Positions 29,122 through 38,749 of a DNA stretch of 64,000 nucleotides are shown here, in pieces. The notes below the pieces were generated by a model. That model was not told where the DNA came from and made no database searches. It saw only the letters and a list, made by a program, of their open reading frames with translations. A program made the translations under genes and the position numbers. Each line of letters begins with the position of its first letter. Within the stretch, counting starts at the first letter, position 1. The DNA is from Clostridium sp. (lineage in GTDB: Bacteria; Bacillota; Clostridia; Clostridiales; Clostridiaceae), in assembly GCF_026168755.1 (NCBI RefSeq), contig NZ_JAPFDR010000003.1:1-64000 (forward strand), written 5' to 3'.

Positions 29122-30156
29122 ATGAATGTAAATAAAAAGCCTTTATTTAATGAAAATGGTGATATAGAAGTTAATAAGAAGAGAATGATAAATGGTAATA
29201 CTACTAACCTAAATGACTTTAATAATATGAAATATGGTTGGGTTGCTGATTGGTATAGACAGGCAATGAATAACTTTTGGATTCCAGAAGAAATAAATTT
29301 ATCACAAGACTTAAAAGATTATAATAAGCTTAATGAGTATGAGAGAACGGCATATGATAAGATTTTATCTTTTTTAATATTTTTAGATTCAATACAAACA
29401 GCTAATTTAAGTAATATAAATAACTATATAACAGCAAGTGAAGTTAATTTATGTTTAACTATTCAAGCTTTCCAAGAAGCTGTACATTCACAAAGCTATA
29501 GTTATATGCTTGATACTATATGTTCACCAGAAAAAAGAAATGAAATCTTATATCAATGGAAGGATGATAAAATTCTTTTAGAAAGAAATAAGTTTATTGG
29601 TGAACAATATAATAAATTTTTAGAAAATCCAAATAAAGAAAATCTTATAAAAACAATTATGGCAAATTTTATATTAGAAGGAATTTATTTTTACTCAGGT
29701 TTTATGTTTTTCTATAATCTTGAGAGAAATGGAAAAATGCCAGGATCAGCTCAAGAAATACGTTATATAAATAGAGATGAAAATACACATCTTTGGTTAT
29801 TTAGAAACTTAATTAGAGAACTTCAAAAAGAAGAGGCAGATGTATTTACTGATGATTTAGTTAATGAATTAAGACTTATGATGAAAACTGGAGTTGAACA
29901 TGAAATTAACTGGGGAAATTATGTTATAGGAGAGAATATCCAAGGAATTAATAAGAATTTAATTGAATCATATATTAAATTCTTAGGAAATAAAAGATTA
30001 AAGGAAATTGGATTAGAGCCATTATTTGAAGGATATGATAGAAATCCAGCAGCCTGGGTAGATTCTTTAGCTAATGCTAATTCTGTAAAAACAGATTTCT
30101 TTGAAGCTAAATCAACAGCCTATGCAAAAGCAAGTGTCTTGGTTGATGACTTATAA
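29122..30156 (+). CDS. nrdB: Ribonucleoside-diphosphate reductase, class I, beta subunit
   Basis: The radical-generating ferritin-like subunit (344 residues). Metal ligands are D89 (FLDSIQ), E119 and H122 (FQEAVHSQSY), E186 (ILEGIYFY), E220 and H223 (RDENTHLW). Y126 occupies the tyrosyl-radical position, 7 residues after the first helix glutamate as in E. coli. ATG at 29122 after GGGAGA is chosen over the TTG at 29101. It probably shares the nrdA promoter. Confidence 0.94.
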   Translation: MNVNKKPLFNENGDIEVNKKRMINGNTTNLNDFNNMKYGWVADWYRQAMNNFWIPEEINLSQDLKDYNKLNEYERTAYDKILSFLIFLDSIQTANLSNINNYITASEVNLCLTIQAFQEAVHSQSYSYMLDTICSPEKRNEILYQWKDDKILLERNKFIGEQYNKFLENPNKENLIKTIMANFILEGIYFYSGFMFFYNLERNGKMPGSAQEIRYINRDENTHLWLFRNLIRELQKEEADVFTDDLVNELRLMMKTGVEHEINWGNYVIGENIQGINKNLIESYIKFLGNKRLKEIGLEPLFEGYDRNPAAWVDSLANANSVKTDFFEAKSTAYAKASVLVDDL

Positions 30157-30163
30157 GTGAAAG

Positions 30164-30182
30164 CCCAAATTTTATATTTGGG
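30164..30182 (+). terminator. Weak hairpin after nrdB
   Basis: CCCAAAT (30164-30170) and ATTTGGG (30176-30182) form a 7-bp stem 7 bases after the nrdB stop. The tail is not a clean T run, so termination may be partial. Confidence 0.5.
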
Positions 30183-30256
30183 TACTTACTTTAACTATTT
30201 AAATTTATATTTTTATGAGAAAGTTTGCGCAAAAATATAAATTTTAAAAATTTTAA

Positions 30257-30468
30257 TGATAACGTTCTTAAAAATATGTTATAATATTTTTTGTTCGTAT
30301 AAAATTTCTATAAGATAGATTAAAAAAATAAAAAATCTATCCATAAATATTTATAAATGTTTATATTTTATCACGAAATTTACATAATGTTGTAGGATTG
30401 TGATCTAATGTATAAATAATATTATTAACAGTACTAAATTTATGCTTAAGTGTAGGAGGAGAATTGAA
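30257..30468 (+). promoter_or_regulatory. Extended -10 promoter and long leader of ptsI
   Basis: TG-T-TATAAT (TATAAT at 30280-30285) is an extended -10; the -35 (ATGATA, 30257-30262) is weak. It overlaps TGATAACGTTCTTA, which has some resemblance to a catabolite (cre) site but with mismatches. The transcript would carry about 175 untranslated bases; a short ATCAC...GTGAT pairing is the only structure noticed. Confidence 0.5.
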
Positions 30469-32088
30469 ATGAAAAAAGGTATTGCTGCATCAAAAGGTTA
30501 TGCAATAGGTAAAGTATTCATTCAAGAACATGAAGAGATAGTTATAACTGACGCAAAGGTTAGTGACATAGCTGCAGAAAAAGAAAAATTATCACTTGCT
30601 TTAGAAGCATCAAAAGAACAATTAACAGCAATTAAAGAAAAAACTTTAGCTGAAATTGGTGAGCATGAAGCTGCTGTTTTCGAAGCTCATTTAACTTTAT
30701 TAGATGACCCAGAGTTTACAGGTCAAATGGAAATGACAGTTGAAAGTGAAAGCTTAAATGCTATGAAAGCTGTTCAAAATGTAACAGATACATTCGTTAT
30801 GATATTTGAATCAATGGATGATGCATATATGAGAGAAAGAGCTGCTGACATAAAAGACGTTTCTAAAAGAATCATCTCTAACTTAGCAGGAAAAGGTGGA
30901 AGTGCATTTGCTATAACTGAAACAAATACAGTTGTTGTTGCTTATGACTTAACTCCATCAGATACAGCTCAATTAGATAGAAGTAAGGTTGTTGGTTTCT
31001 TAACTGATATCGGAGGTAGAACTTCTCACTCTGCTATTATGGCTAGAACATTAGAAATTCCAGCTGTTGTTGGTTTAGGAGATATAACTAAATCAGTTAA
31101 AAATGGTGACTCAATAATCGTTGATGGTATTGAAGGATTTGCAATAATTAATCCATCAGAAGAAGTTATTGCTGAATATCAAGCTAAGAAAGAAAAGTTT
31201 GCAGCAGAACAAGAAGAATTAAAGAAACTTATCGAAGTTAAAACTGTAACTAAATCAGGTAAGAGAGTTGAAGTTTGTGGTAACATCGGTAAGCCAGAAG
31301 ATATAGATCAAGTTTTAGCTAACGGTGGAGATGGTGTAGGTTTATTCAGAACTGAATTCTTATACATGGATAGAGACCAAGCTCCAACTGAAGAAGAACA
31401 ATTCACAGCTTACAAAACTGTTTTAGAAAAAGCTAACGGTAAGCAAGTTGTTATCAGAACATTAGATATCGGTGGAGATAAGGTATTACCTTACTTACCA
31501 TTACCAGAAGAAATGAATCCATTCTTAGGATATAGAGCTATAAGATTATGCTTAGATAGAAAAGATATATTCAAGGTTCAAATCAGAGCTTTATTAAGAG
31601 CTTCTGTATACGGAAATCTATGCGTTATGTTCCCAATGATTTCTGGCTTAGAAGAATTCAAAGCTGCTAAAGAATTCGTTGAAGAATGCAGAGCTGAATT
31701 ACATGCTGAAGGAGTTAAGACTTCAGAAACTACTCAATGGGGTATCATGGTTGAAATTCCAGCTGCAGCAGTTATGGCTGATGAATTAGCTAAGTATGTT
31801 GACTTCTTCTCAATTGGAACTAATGACTTAATCCAATACACATTAGCTGCTGACAGAATGAGCGAAAAAGTATCATACCTTTATAATCCAATGCACCCAG
31901 CTGTATTAAGATTAATAAAGATGACTATAGATGGAGCTCATAAACACGGTAAGTGGGTTGGAATGTGTGGAGAAATGGCAGGAGATGAAGCTGCTATCCC
32001 TACATTAGTTGAATACGGATTAGATGAGTTCTCAATGAGTGCTACATCAATCTTATCTGCTAAGAAGATAATATTAGAACAAGAATAA
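30469..32088 (+). CDS. ptsI: PTS enzyme I (phosphoenolpyruvate-protein phosphotransferase)
   Basis: Enzyme I (539 residues, cytoplasmic) takes phosphate from PEP and passes it to HPr, the first step of all PTS sugar uptake. The phosphorylated H187 lies in GGRTSHSAIMA; the PEP-binding domain shows FRTEFLYMDR, FSIGTNDLIQYTLAADR and the catalytic C500 in GMCGEMAG. ATG at 30469 follows TAGGAGGAG; the TTG-initiated longer frame adds a basic stretch absent from the family. ptsH is not adjacent. Confidence 0.96.
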   Translation: MKKGIAASKGYAIGKVFIQEHEEIVITDAKVSDIAAEKEKLSLALEASKEQLTAIKEKTLAEIGEHEAAVFEAHLTLLDDPEFTGQMEMTVESESLNAMKAVQNVTDTFVMIFESMDDAYMRERAADIKDVSKRIISNLAGKGGSAFAITETNTVVVAYDLTPSDTAQLDRSKVVGFLTDIGGRTSHSAIMARTLEIPAVVGLGDITKSVKNGDSIIVDGIEGFAIINPSEEVIAEYQAKKEKFAAEQEELKKLIEVKTVTKSGKRVEVCGNIGKPEDIDQVLANGGDGVGLFRTEFLYMDRDQAPTEEEQFTAYKTVLEKANGKQVVIRTLDIGGDKVLPYLPLPEEMNPFLGYRAIRLCLDRKDIFKVQIRALLRASVYGNLCVMFPMISGLEEFKAAKEFVEECRAELHAEGVKTSETTQWGIMVEIPAAAVMADELAKYVDFFSIGTNDLIQYTLAADRMSEKVSYLYNPMHPAVLRLIKMTIDGAHKHGKWVGMCGEMAGDEAAIPTLVEYGLDEFSMSATSILSAKKIILEQE

Positions 32089-32094
32089 TATGTA

Positions 32095-32128
32095 AAGAGA
32101 GAATCGCATTAGCGATTCTCTCTTTTTT
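32095..32128 (+). terminator. Terminator of ptsI
   Basis: A perfect 13-bp stem, 32095-32107 with 32112-32124, ATTA loop, then a T run, 6 bases after the stop codon. Confidence 0.95.
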
Positions 32129-32272
32129 GCATTAACATTAATTAACGTATATTTCCCAATAATTATATAATTTGTTATATTAATTAATAGTGATAAATTA
32201 ATATCATATTTATAAAATATAGAGTTAAAAAGCGATATATTTTAATGTAGATGAAAGCAATGAGGTGATTAT

Positions 32273-32809
32273 ATGAAAAAATTAATAGAATTATTTATAT
32301 CTATATTTAAGATTGGAGCTTTCACTTTTGGAGGTGGATATGCAATGATTCCATTAATTGAAGAAGAGATAGTTAATAATAAGAGATGGTTAAGTAAAGA
32401 GGAATTTGTTGATATTTTAATAGTTGCACAAAGTTTACCAGGAGCTTTAGCAGTAAATACATCTATATTTTTAGGATATAAAATAAGTGGAATACTAGGA
32501 GCACTAACTGCATTAATGGCAATTATATTACCCTCGTTTTTTATAATATTAATAATAGCTATATTTTTTATGCAGTTTAGAGATAACTATTATGTTAATG
32601 CAGCATTTAAAGGAATAACTGCAGCAGTTCCAATGCTTGTATTAGTAGGAGCAATTAGTTTATCAAAGGGCTTATCAAAAAATATTAGAACAATATTAAC
32701 AATAACTATAGCTTTAATAGCTTTAATTTTTTTTAATATTCATCCAGTATTAGTAGTGGTGATATCAGGGATATATGGAGCTATGTTTTTAAGGGAAAAG
32801 GTGAGTTAA
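32273..32809 (+). CDS. Chromate transporter family protein, first half-size subunit
   Basis: A 178-residue membrane protein of the CHR family (PF02417). The family signature FTFGGGYAMIPLIEEEIV lies near residues 15-32 and SLPGALAVNTSIFLGYK follows. Five to six hydrophobic helices are visible. Two short genes together make the two-domain unit that is a single protein in other bacteria. Chromate or a related anion as substrate is known for some members only; the physiological substrate here is unknown. It overlaps the next gene by one base. Confidence 0.85.
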   Translation: MKKLIELFISIFKIGAFTFGGGYAMIPLIEEEIVNNKRWLSKEEFVDILIVAQSLPGALAVNTSIFLGYKISGILGALTALMAIILPSFFIILIIAIFFMQFRDNYYVNAAFKGITAAVPMLVLVGAISLSKGLSKNIRTILTITIALIALIFFNIHPVLVVVISGIYGAMFLREKVS

Positions 32810-33333
32810 TGGAACTATTAATTAGGTTATTTATAGCATTTTTAAAAATTGGAACTTTTAGTTTTGGTGGCGGGTATGCAATGTTACCATTCATACAAAA
32901 GGAAATAGTAGAAAGTAATACTTGGATATCAATGTCTGAATTTACAGATATAATAGGCATATCACAGATGACACCTGGACCAGTAGCTATAAATTCTGCA
33001 ACATTTGTTGGATATAAGGTAGCTGGAATAGGAGGAAGTATACTATCTACTTTAGGGGTAATTACAACATCTTTTATATTAATAACAATAATAAATAAAT
33101 TATTAAGTAAATTTAAAGACTTAAAAGTTGTTAAAGCAGCTTTATTAGGAATGAGACCTGTTCTTATTGCACTTATAATTTATGCATTTATAGATTTAGC
33201 AAAAGAATCATATGTAGATTTAAAAAGTATAATAATAACTTTGATAGTTGGGGTTATATTATTATCAAAAAAGGTTCACCCTATATTAGTAATAGTTATA
33301 GCAGCCATATTGGGACTAGTTTTTTATGTGTAA
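32809..33333 (+). CDS. Chromate transporter family protein, second half-size subunit
   Basis: A 174-residue partner of the preceding gene, with FSFGGGYAMLPFIQKEIV and QMTPGPVAINSATFVGYK. It starts at ATG overlapping the previous stop (TAATG). The two halves are clearly homologous to one another and probably form a heterodimer with opposite membrane orientation, as proposed for paired CHR proteins. Confidence 0.85.
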   Translation: MELLIRLFIAFLKIGTFSFGGGYAMLPFIQKEIVESNTWISMSEFTDIIGISQMTPGPVAINSATFVGYKVAGIGGSILSTLGVITTSFILITIINKLLSKFKDLKVVKAALLGMRPVLIALIIYAFIDLAKESYVDLKSIIITLIVGVILLSKKVHPILVIVIAAILGLVFYV

Positions 33334-33376
33334 ATCTTAAAAGCAATGTGGTTAGGCTATTTAAAGGAGGTTAAAA

Positions 33377-34549
33377 ATGATTACTGTTATTAAAAATATA
33401 AATGTATATGCACCAGAAAAGTTAGGAAAAAAAGATATTGTTATTGTAAGTGATAAGATTGAAGGGATATATGATAATGTAAATATCCCTAATGATTTTA
33501 TAGAGGTAAAAGTAATAGATGGGGAAGGTAAAATATTATTTCCAGGATTTTTAGATTGTCATGTTCATATAATTGGAGGAGGAGGAGAAGGTGGATTTAG
33601 AACTAGAACACCAGAAATATCAGTGATTTCATTAGTGGAAGCTGGCATTACTACAGTTGTAGGATGTATAGGAACTGATGGAGTATGTAGAAATATGAGG
33701 TCACTTATTGCAAAAGCAAATGGATTAGAAGAAGAGGGAATAACATCATATTGCTATACGGGCTCATATGAGATACCGGTAAAGACAATTACAGAAAGTA
33801 TAAAAGGTGATTTTATGATGGTAGATAAGGTTATTGGTGTTGGAGAGATAGCATTATCAGATCATAGAAGTTCACAGGCATCATACCAAGAGTTTGTTAA
33901 CACTGTAGCACAAGCTAGGGTAGGAGGATTATTGTCAGGAAAAGCTGGAATTGTTAATGTACATTTAGGAGATGGTGCTAGAAGGTTAGAATATTTATTT
34001 AAACTTATAGAAGAAACTGAAATTCCTCCAACACAGTTATTGCCTACACATATTAATAGGAGTGACAAATTATTTGAAGTTGGAATTGAATATGCTAAAA
34101 AAGGAGGATTTATAGATTTAACAACAAGTTCAGATCCTAAATTTTTAGAACCAGGAGAGTTAAGAGCTGGAGAAGGATTATCACTTTTATTAAGAAATGG
34201 TGTGGATATTGAACATATAACATTTTCATCTGATGGAAATGGAAGTATGCCTGTATTTGATAGTAATAGGAAACTAGTTGGACTTGGAATATGCTCTGTT
34301 AAAACTCTTTATAGAGAAGTGAAGGATAGTATACAAGAACATAATGTACCTATAGAAGATGCAATAAAAGTAATTACTTCAAATGTTGCAAAATTTCTTA
34401 AGTTACATAATAAGGGGAAAATAGAAGTAGGAAGAGATGCAGATTTTGTTATTGTAAATAAAGAGAGTTTAGATATCAATATGGTAATTGCTAAAGGGAA
34501 AATTGTTGTTGAGGATGGAAAGGCATCTATAAAACCAACATTTCAATAG
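33377..34549 (+). CDS. iadA: Beta-aspartyl (isoaspartyl) dipeptidase
   Basis: A 390-residue amidohydrolase that splits isoaspartyl dipeptides formed by protein damage. The metal-binding DCHVHIIGGGGEGGFRTRTP (HxH) lies near residue 61; LLPTHINRS and HITFSSDGNGSMP supply further His and Asp ligands. In the stretch GVGEIALSDHRSS the residue expected from memory to be the carboxylated lysine of E. coli IadA appears to be Glu. AAAGGAGGTT precedes the ATG. A cytosine-deaminase-like relative is less likely given the full motif set. Confidence 0.85.
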   Translation: MITVIKNINVYAPEKLGKKDIVIVSDKIEGIYDNVNIPNDFIEVKVIDGEGKILFPGFLDCHVHIIGGGGEGGFRTRTPEISVISLVEAGITTVVGCIGTDGVCRNMRSLIAKANGLEEEGITSYCYTGSYEIPVKTITESIKGDFMMVDKVIGVGEIALSDHRSSQASYQEFVNTVAQARVGGLLSGKAGIVNVHLGDGARRLEYLFKLIEETEIPPTQLLPTHINRSDKLFEVGIEYAKKGGFIDLTTSSDPKFLEPGELRAGEGLSLLLRNGVDIEHITFSSDGNGSMPVFDSNRKLVGLGICSVKTLYREVKDSIQEHNVPIEDAIKVITSNVAKFLKLHNKGKIEVGRDADFVIVNKESLDINMVIAKGKIVVEDGKASIKPTFQ

Positions 34550-34557
34550 AAATATGA

Positions 34558-34602
34558 ATAAAAATTTAAGGGTTACCCCTTTTAGGTAGCCCTTAAATTT
34601 TT
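34558..34602. terminator. Bidirectional terminator between iadA and the SleB-domain gene
   Basis: AAAAATTTAAGGG and CCCTTAAATTTTT enclose an inner TACC/GGTA stem, about 18 bp in total, with A and T runs on the two sides. It serves two converging genes. Confidence 0.92.
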
Positions 34603-34603
34603 A

Positions 34604-35182
34604 TTATAATGTAAAAAATAAATGTTGTCCTATAGAGACTATATTATGCTTTTCAACACCTTGCATCCAAGTACAAGTAGCTATATCTGGATTGTAGAAA
34701 AATACAGCATCTCCTGTAGGATCATTACCGCTTAATGCATCATATACAGCATCAAAGCATTCTTGAGTTGGTTGAACATCAATACTACCGTCAACTATAC
34801 AAGAAAAAGCTTTTGGTTGAAATATAACACCTTGTATAGTATCAGGAAAACCGTTATTAAGAGCCCTATTTAATATAACTGATGCAACAGCAACTTTTCC
34901 TTCATAGGGCTCACCCTTACTTTCAGCATATACAACTTGAGACATTAAATAAATATCTGATTGTGTTAAATAAAGCATTTGATTGTTATCTTTAAAAACT
35001 TCAACATATTCTTCATCAGATAAATTTATATAGTTACTTCCATTATTTTCTAAATTTAATAAATTATTTTCTATTTTTGTACTTGCGCTTACCTTAGTAG
35101 TGGATAAATTTGATAAGCTTAAATCAAGTGCTGAAAGAGATAGGGTTAGAATAATACAAAATAAGAATTTTCCAAGTTTCAT
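34604..35182 (-). CDS. Secreted cell wall hydrolase, SleB domain
   Basis: A 192-residue protein with a signal peptide (residues 1 to about 33) and a C-terminal SleB/CwlJ-type hydrolase domain (about 75-190). The domain starts SQVVYAESKGEPYEGKVAVA, whose glutamate is the predicted catalytic residue, and ends with FYNPDIATCTWMQGV. SleB enzymes are lytic transglycosylases that open spore cortex, but single-domain members also act in vegetative walls. No peptidoglycan-binding domain is present. AAGGAGGTT precedes the start on the minus strand. Confidence 0.85.
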   Translation of the reverse strand: MKLGKFLFCIILTLSLSALDLSLSNLSTTKVSASTKIENNLLNLENNGSNYINLSDEEYVEVFKDNNQMLYLTQSDIYLMSQVVYAESKGEPYEGKVAVASVILNRALNNGFPDTIQGVIFQPKAFSCIVDGSIDVQPTQECFDAVYDALSGNDPTGDAVFFYNPDIATCTWMQGVEKHNIVSIGQHLFFTL

Positions 35183-35256
35183 AAAAAAACCTCCTTTTGG
35201 AATAACCCAATCGAGATATATTTTACCCAGAAAATTTAAAATAATACAAAAGATTA

Positions 35257-36279
35257 TCAGAAAGAGTTTAATAATGATTCAAAGGAAGTTTTTACATCAT
35301 CATATTTAGAGTAGGCATTATCATAATTTTTGTTTATAGTTTCTTTATTTTCCTCATAACTAGGTGAAGATTTCTCATATATAACAGCAATTTTTAAAGA
35401 ATTTAAGTATGTTGAATATAAAGTAAATGTATTATTTAAGCTATTATAATAAGACATACAACCTTCAGGTATTGAAGAGTAATTAAAATCCTTCTTTATA
35501 GTTTCCAGTGTGCTTTCTTTTTCTTTAATATCATTAAGAATTACATCTAAAGATCTATTTTCTTTTCTTATTAAATTTATAGCTGGTTCTAAATCATCTA
35601 ATATTTCAGAAAATTCATTGCTACATTTAGTTAACTTTTCAATATATGCATTGTATTGAGTTGTTTTAATTGATTCTTCTTTATTTAATTTTTCTAATGT
35701 ATTTAAGTATCCAATTAAATTGTCTAAAAAAGCTTCACTTTCTTCTGGGAAGCTTAAATAAAAGCCATAAGGAGATAAATCTTCATAACTTTTTTCACAG
35801 CTTTCTTTTAAAATTAGTATTTCAGAAGTAATTTCAGATATAGATAAATTGCTAGTATAAGATAGAACATCGACACAGTAGCTGTATAAGCTCTCTGTAT
35901 TTTCAATACATGAAATTAGTTTTGGAATTATGTTAGGGGTATTGTTATTTGCTATTACCACAGCAGATACCTTTTCTTTTAATTCCTTTAATTGTTTTAA
36001 ATTATCATTTAATATGTTGGATGTTGATTTACTATTTATCGTTACACCGTTAATACATTCTTTTAATGATAAATTTATTTTTGATAATTCAGAAATATAA
36101 GGTTCAAAATCTTTTAAAGCAGTATCTTCAATAACAATATAATTATTATCACTAGTATAAGAAATAGAATTAGTACGTTTATGTAATAATAACATCATAG
36201 ATGAAGTTAATATTACACAAATTAATAGTGTTATAACAAAGGTTTTATTTTCAGAAAATGATTTTTTTATGTTTTCCAT
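35257..36279 (-). CDS. Membrane-anchored protein of unknown function
   Basis: A 340-residue protein not recognised. One transmembrane helix lies near the N-terminus (about residues 14-31, TFVITLLICVILTSSMMLLL), with a short Lys-rich cytoplasmic tip. The rest is outside the cell: Asn/Ser/Glu-rich helical segments such as LKQLKELKEKVSAV and KEKESTLETIKKDF look like coiled coil. ATG (36279-36277) lies about 10 bases from AAAGGA; the GTG at 36288 is too close to it. It lies 74 bases ahead of the SleB-domain gene on the same strand, so a shared wall-related role is possible. Confidence 0.7.
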   Translation of the reverse strand: MENIKKSFSENKTFVITLLICVILTSSMMLLLHKRTNSISYTSDNNYIVIEDTALKDFEPYISELSKINLSLKECINGVTINSKSTSNILNDNLKQLKELKEKVSAVVIANNNTPNIIPKLISCIENTESLYSYCVDVLSYTSNLSISEITSEILILKESCEKSYEDLSPYGFYLSFPEESEAFLDNLIGYLNTLEKLNKEESIKTTQYNAYIEKLTKCSNEFSEILDDLEPAINLIRKENRSLDVILNDIKEKESTLETIKKDFNYSSIPEGCMSYYNSLNNTFTLYSTYLNSLKIAVIYEKSSPSYEENKETINKNYDNAYSKYDDVKTSFESLLNSF

Positions 36280-36470
36280 ATATATCACATCCTTTAAATT
36301 AACTTACAATATTAAATATTATGAAAAAAACTTTTTCTATAATTTATATTATTATGAAAAATAAAATATACTTAAATAAAGTTAATTTTATTGTTGAAAA
36401 TAAAAAAGTATAAAAATTTAAAGTTAAGAAATATAAGGGAATTTAAAGAATAAAAATAGAGTTATAATAT

Positions 36471-36498
36471 TTTAACAATCATTAGAATGGTGTATAAT
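36471..36498 (+). promoter_or_regulatory. Promoter of cdaA-cdaR
   Basis: TTTAAC (36471-36476), 16-base spacer and TATAAT (36493-36498) lie about 30 bases ahead of the cdaA start, so the leader is very short. Confidence 0.6.
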
Positions 36499-36528
36499 TT
36501 AATTAGAAAATGTATGGTGGTGGATTAA

Positions 36529-37383
36529 ATGCAAAATTTTATTTCAATGATAATGAATTCACTAAAGAGCATGTCACTTATTGCTATTATTGATATTTTA
36601 GTAGTAGCATTTATATTTTATAAAGGGTATATGCTTATTAAAGAAACAAGAGCAGAACAGCTATTAAAAGGAATAGCATTTATAATAATATTAATTCCAA
36701 TTAGTTCTATATTAAATTTAAGTATGCTATATTTTATATTAAGCAAAACTTTAACTATTGGAATAATATCTGTTGTTATAATATTTCAACCAGAGATAAG
36801 AAGAGCGTTAGAGCATTTAGGGAGAAGTGCTTTTGAAGATAAACATGGCTTTGAAGATAGAGAACAGAGGAATATTTATGTTAGTGAGATTGTAAATGCA
36901 GTAGCTAATTTAGCAGAAACAAAGACTGGTGCATTAATTGCAATTGAACAGGGAACAGGGCTTGGAGAAATAATATCTTCAGGAACTATAATAGAAGCAA
37001 AAATAACTTCAAATTTATTAGAAAATATATTTGTTGTAAATACACCACTTCATGATGGAGCAACAATAATAGGAAGAGATAAGATATTAGCAGCAGGATG
37101 TGTTTTACCTTTAACTAATAATAAGGAAATTAATAAGAAATTAGGAACTAGACATAGAGCAGCAATAGGATTATCTGAAATATCTGATGCACTTGTTATT
37201 ATAGTATCTGAAGAAACAGGAATTATTTCTTTAGCTATAAATGGACGTTTAACTAGAAATTATGATAAAGACAGATTAAGAACAATTTTACTTAAGATAA
37301 TGGAGCATAGAGAAGAAAAGAATGTTAAAACTGCTGGCAAGAAGGTGAAAACATGGATAACTGGAAAAATAAACAGAAAATAA
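36529..37383 (+). CDS. cdaA: Diadenylate cyclase CdaA (c-di-AMP synthase)
   Basis: CdaA (284 residues) makes c-di-AMP from two ATP at the membrane. Three hydrophobic helices cover about residues 15-85. The DAC domain follows, with the DGA motif in PLHDGATII and the RHR motif in GTRHRAAIGLSE. The nucleotide controls potassium and osmolyte uptake and wall homeostasis. GGTGGTGG precedes the ATG. It overlaps the cdaR start by 31 bases, which suggests tight coupling. Confidence 0.95.
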   Translation: MQNFISMIMNSLKSMSLIAIIDILVVAFIFYKGYMLIKETRAEQLLKGIAFIIILIPISSILNLSMLYFILSKTLTIGIISVVIIFQPEIRRALEHLGRSAFEDKHGFEDREQRNIYVSEIVNAVANLAETKTGALIAIEQGTGLGEIISSGTIIEAKITSNLLENIFVVNTPLHDGATIIGRDKILAAGCVLPLTNNKEINKKLGTRHRAAIGLSEISDALVIIVSEETGIISLAINGRLTRNYDKDRLRTILLKIMEHREEKNVKTAGKKVKTWITGKINRK

Positions 37384-38612
37384 TTGTTCAACTAGTGTGT
37401 CTTTTGCTATCTATAGGATTGTGGATTTATGTAACTAATATAGAGAATCCTATAAAATCTTATGATTTGAGTAGAGTGCCAGTAGAAATTAAAAATGCTG
37501 ATAGCTTAAAAGATGCAGGTTTGGCATTAACCCCAAATCAAGAATTTTATGTAAGTTTAAAAATAGAAGGTAGTAGTCAGGATTTATTTAGCATAGATAA
37601 GAGTGATTTTACTATAAGTGTAGATTTAAGCGAATTTGTACTTAAAAATGGAGAGAATAAAATTGCAGTAAATATAGAAAGTGCTCCAAGTACAGTTAAA
37701 ATAAAAAATAGCAATGGTCTGACCATAACAATAAATACTGAGGCATATTCTACAAATGAGGTTGCGGTAAAATCTAAAATTAATGTTATTTCCAAATCAA
37801 GTTATTATGTAGCAACTCCTGTATTTAGTCCGGAAACTATAGTAGTATCTGGACCAGAATCTTTAGTAAATAAGGTAACAAAAGTTGTTGCAGAAGGTGA
37901 AGAAGGTAATGCAGTAAAGACCATTGTTAAAGATTATATACTTAAACCTGTAGATGAAGATGATAATGAAGTAACAGGTGTTGAGCTATCTCAAAAATGG
38001 GCAGAGGCAACTATTGAGATAAATCAAGGTAAGACAGTTCCAATTAAGGTAAATACTACAGGAACATTAGCAAGTGGTCTAAGATTAAAGTCAATAAGTT
38101 CAACTATAACAGAGATAGGAATAACAGGGCCTGAATCTACATTAAGTTCAATTAGTGAAATTGGAACAGAAACTATAAATCTTTCGGAAATAACAGATAG
38201 CACTAATATTGATGTTGCATTAGGAATACCAGATGGAATATTAATTCATAATGGTGAAAATTCTATATCAGTAAGTATAGTTGTAGAGAAAGTACAGACG
38301 AAAGAATTTACTATTGATTATTCAATGAAAGGAAAGCAAGAAGGCGTAACTATTGTTCCTGAGAATAATAAAGTTACTATAACAGTTTCTGGTTTCGAGG
38401 ATGTTTTAAATAGTCTTACGGAGGCAAACTTTACTGCAGAATTAGATTTATCTGAGTATACTGAAGAGGGTGAATTTTCTAAAGCACCAACTGTGAGTTT
38501 AGTTGGAGTAGATAATGTTAATATAGATAGTGTAAGTGAAATAAAACTGAAAGTAACAAAAGATGTACCTACAAGTGGGGAAGAAGTACAAGAAGAAGTA
38601 CCACAAGAATAG
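37353..38612 (+). CDS. cdaR: CdaR regulator with YbbR domains
   Basis: CdaR (419 residues) has one N-terminal membrane helix (about residues 8-25) and four extracellular YbbR-like repeats, for example SPETIVVSGPESLVNKV and EIGITGPESTLSSI. It binds and modulates CdaA in other Firmicutes. It begins inside cdaA behind GAAGGTG. glmM, the usual third gene of this cluster, does not follow; a terminator does. Confidence 0.92.
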   Translation: MDNWKNKQKIIVQLVCLLLSIGLWIYVTNIENPIKSYDLSRVPVEIKNADSLKDAGLALTPNQEFYVSLKIEGSSQDLFSIDKSDFTISVDLSEFVLKNGENKIAVNIESAPSTVKIKNSNGLTITINTEAYSTNEVAVKSKINVISKSSYYVATPVFSPETIVVSGPESLVNKVTKVVAEGEEGNAVKTIVKDYILKPVDEDDNEVTGVELSQKWAEATIEINQGKTVPIKVNTTGTLASGLRLKSISSTITEIGITGPESTLSSISEIGTETINLSEITDSTNIDVALGIPDGILIHNGENSISVSIVVEKVQTKEFTIDYSMKGKQEGVTIVPENNKVTITVSGFEDVLNSLTEANFTAELDLSEYTEEGEFSKAPTVSLVGVDNVNIDSVSEIKLKVTKDVPTSGEEVQEEVPQE

Positions 38613-38619
38613 CTTAAAA

Positions 38620-38653
38620 AATAAAGTTGGCTCATGCTAACTTTATTTTTTTA
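38620..38653 (+). terminator. Terminator of cdaA-cdaR
   Basis: AAATAAAGTTGGC (38620-38632) and GCTAACTTTATTT (38637-38649), one G-T pair, TCAT loop, then T run. Confidence 0.92.
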
Positions 38654-38749
38654 TATTCTTGTTAAAACATTAAGAGCCTTAACTATTAACTATGTTAATC
38701 TTGTGATACAATATTAAAAACTAGAAATAATATTATTAAGGGTGATTAT

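Noticed and set aside
30258..30272. Catabolite (cre) site at the ptsI promoter
   Set aside because: TGATAACGTTCTTA has at least two mismatches to the cre consensus, including a non-matching outer half, so it is mentioned only as a resemblance.
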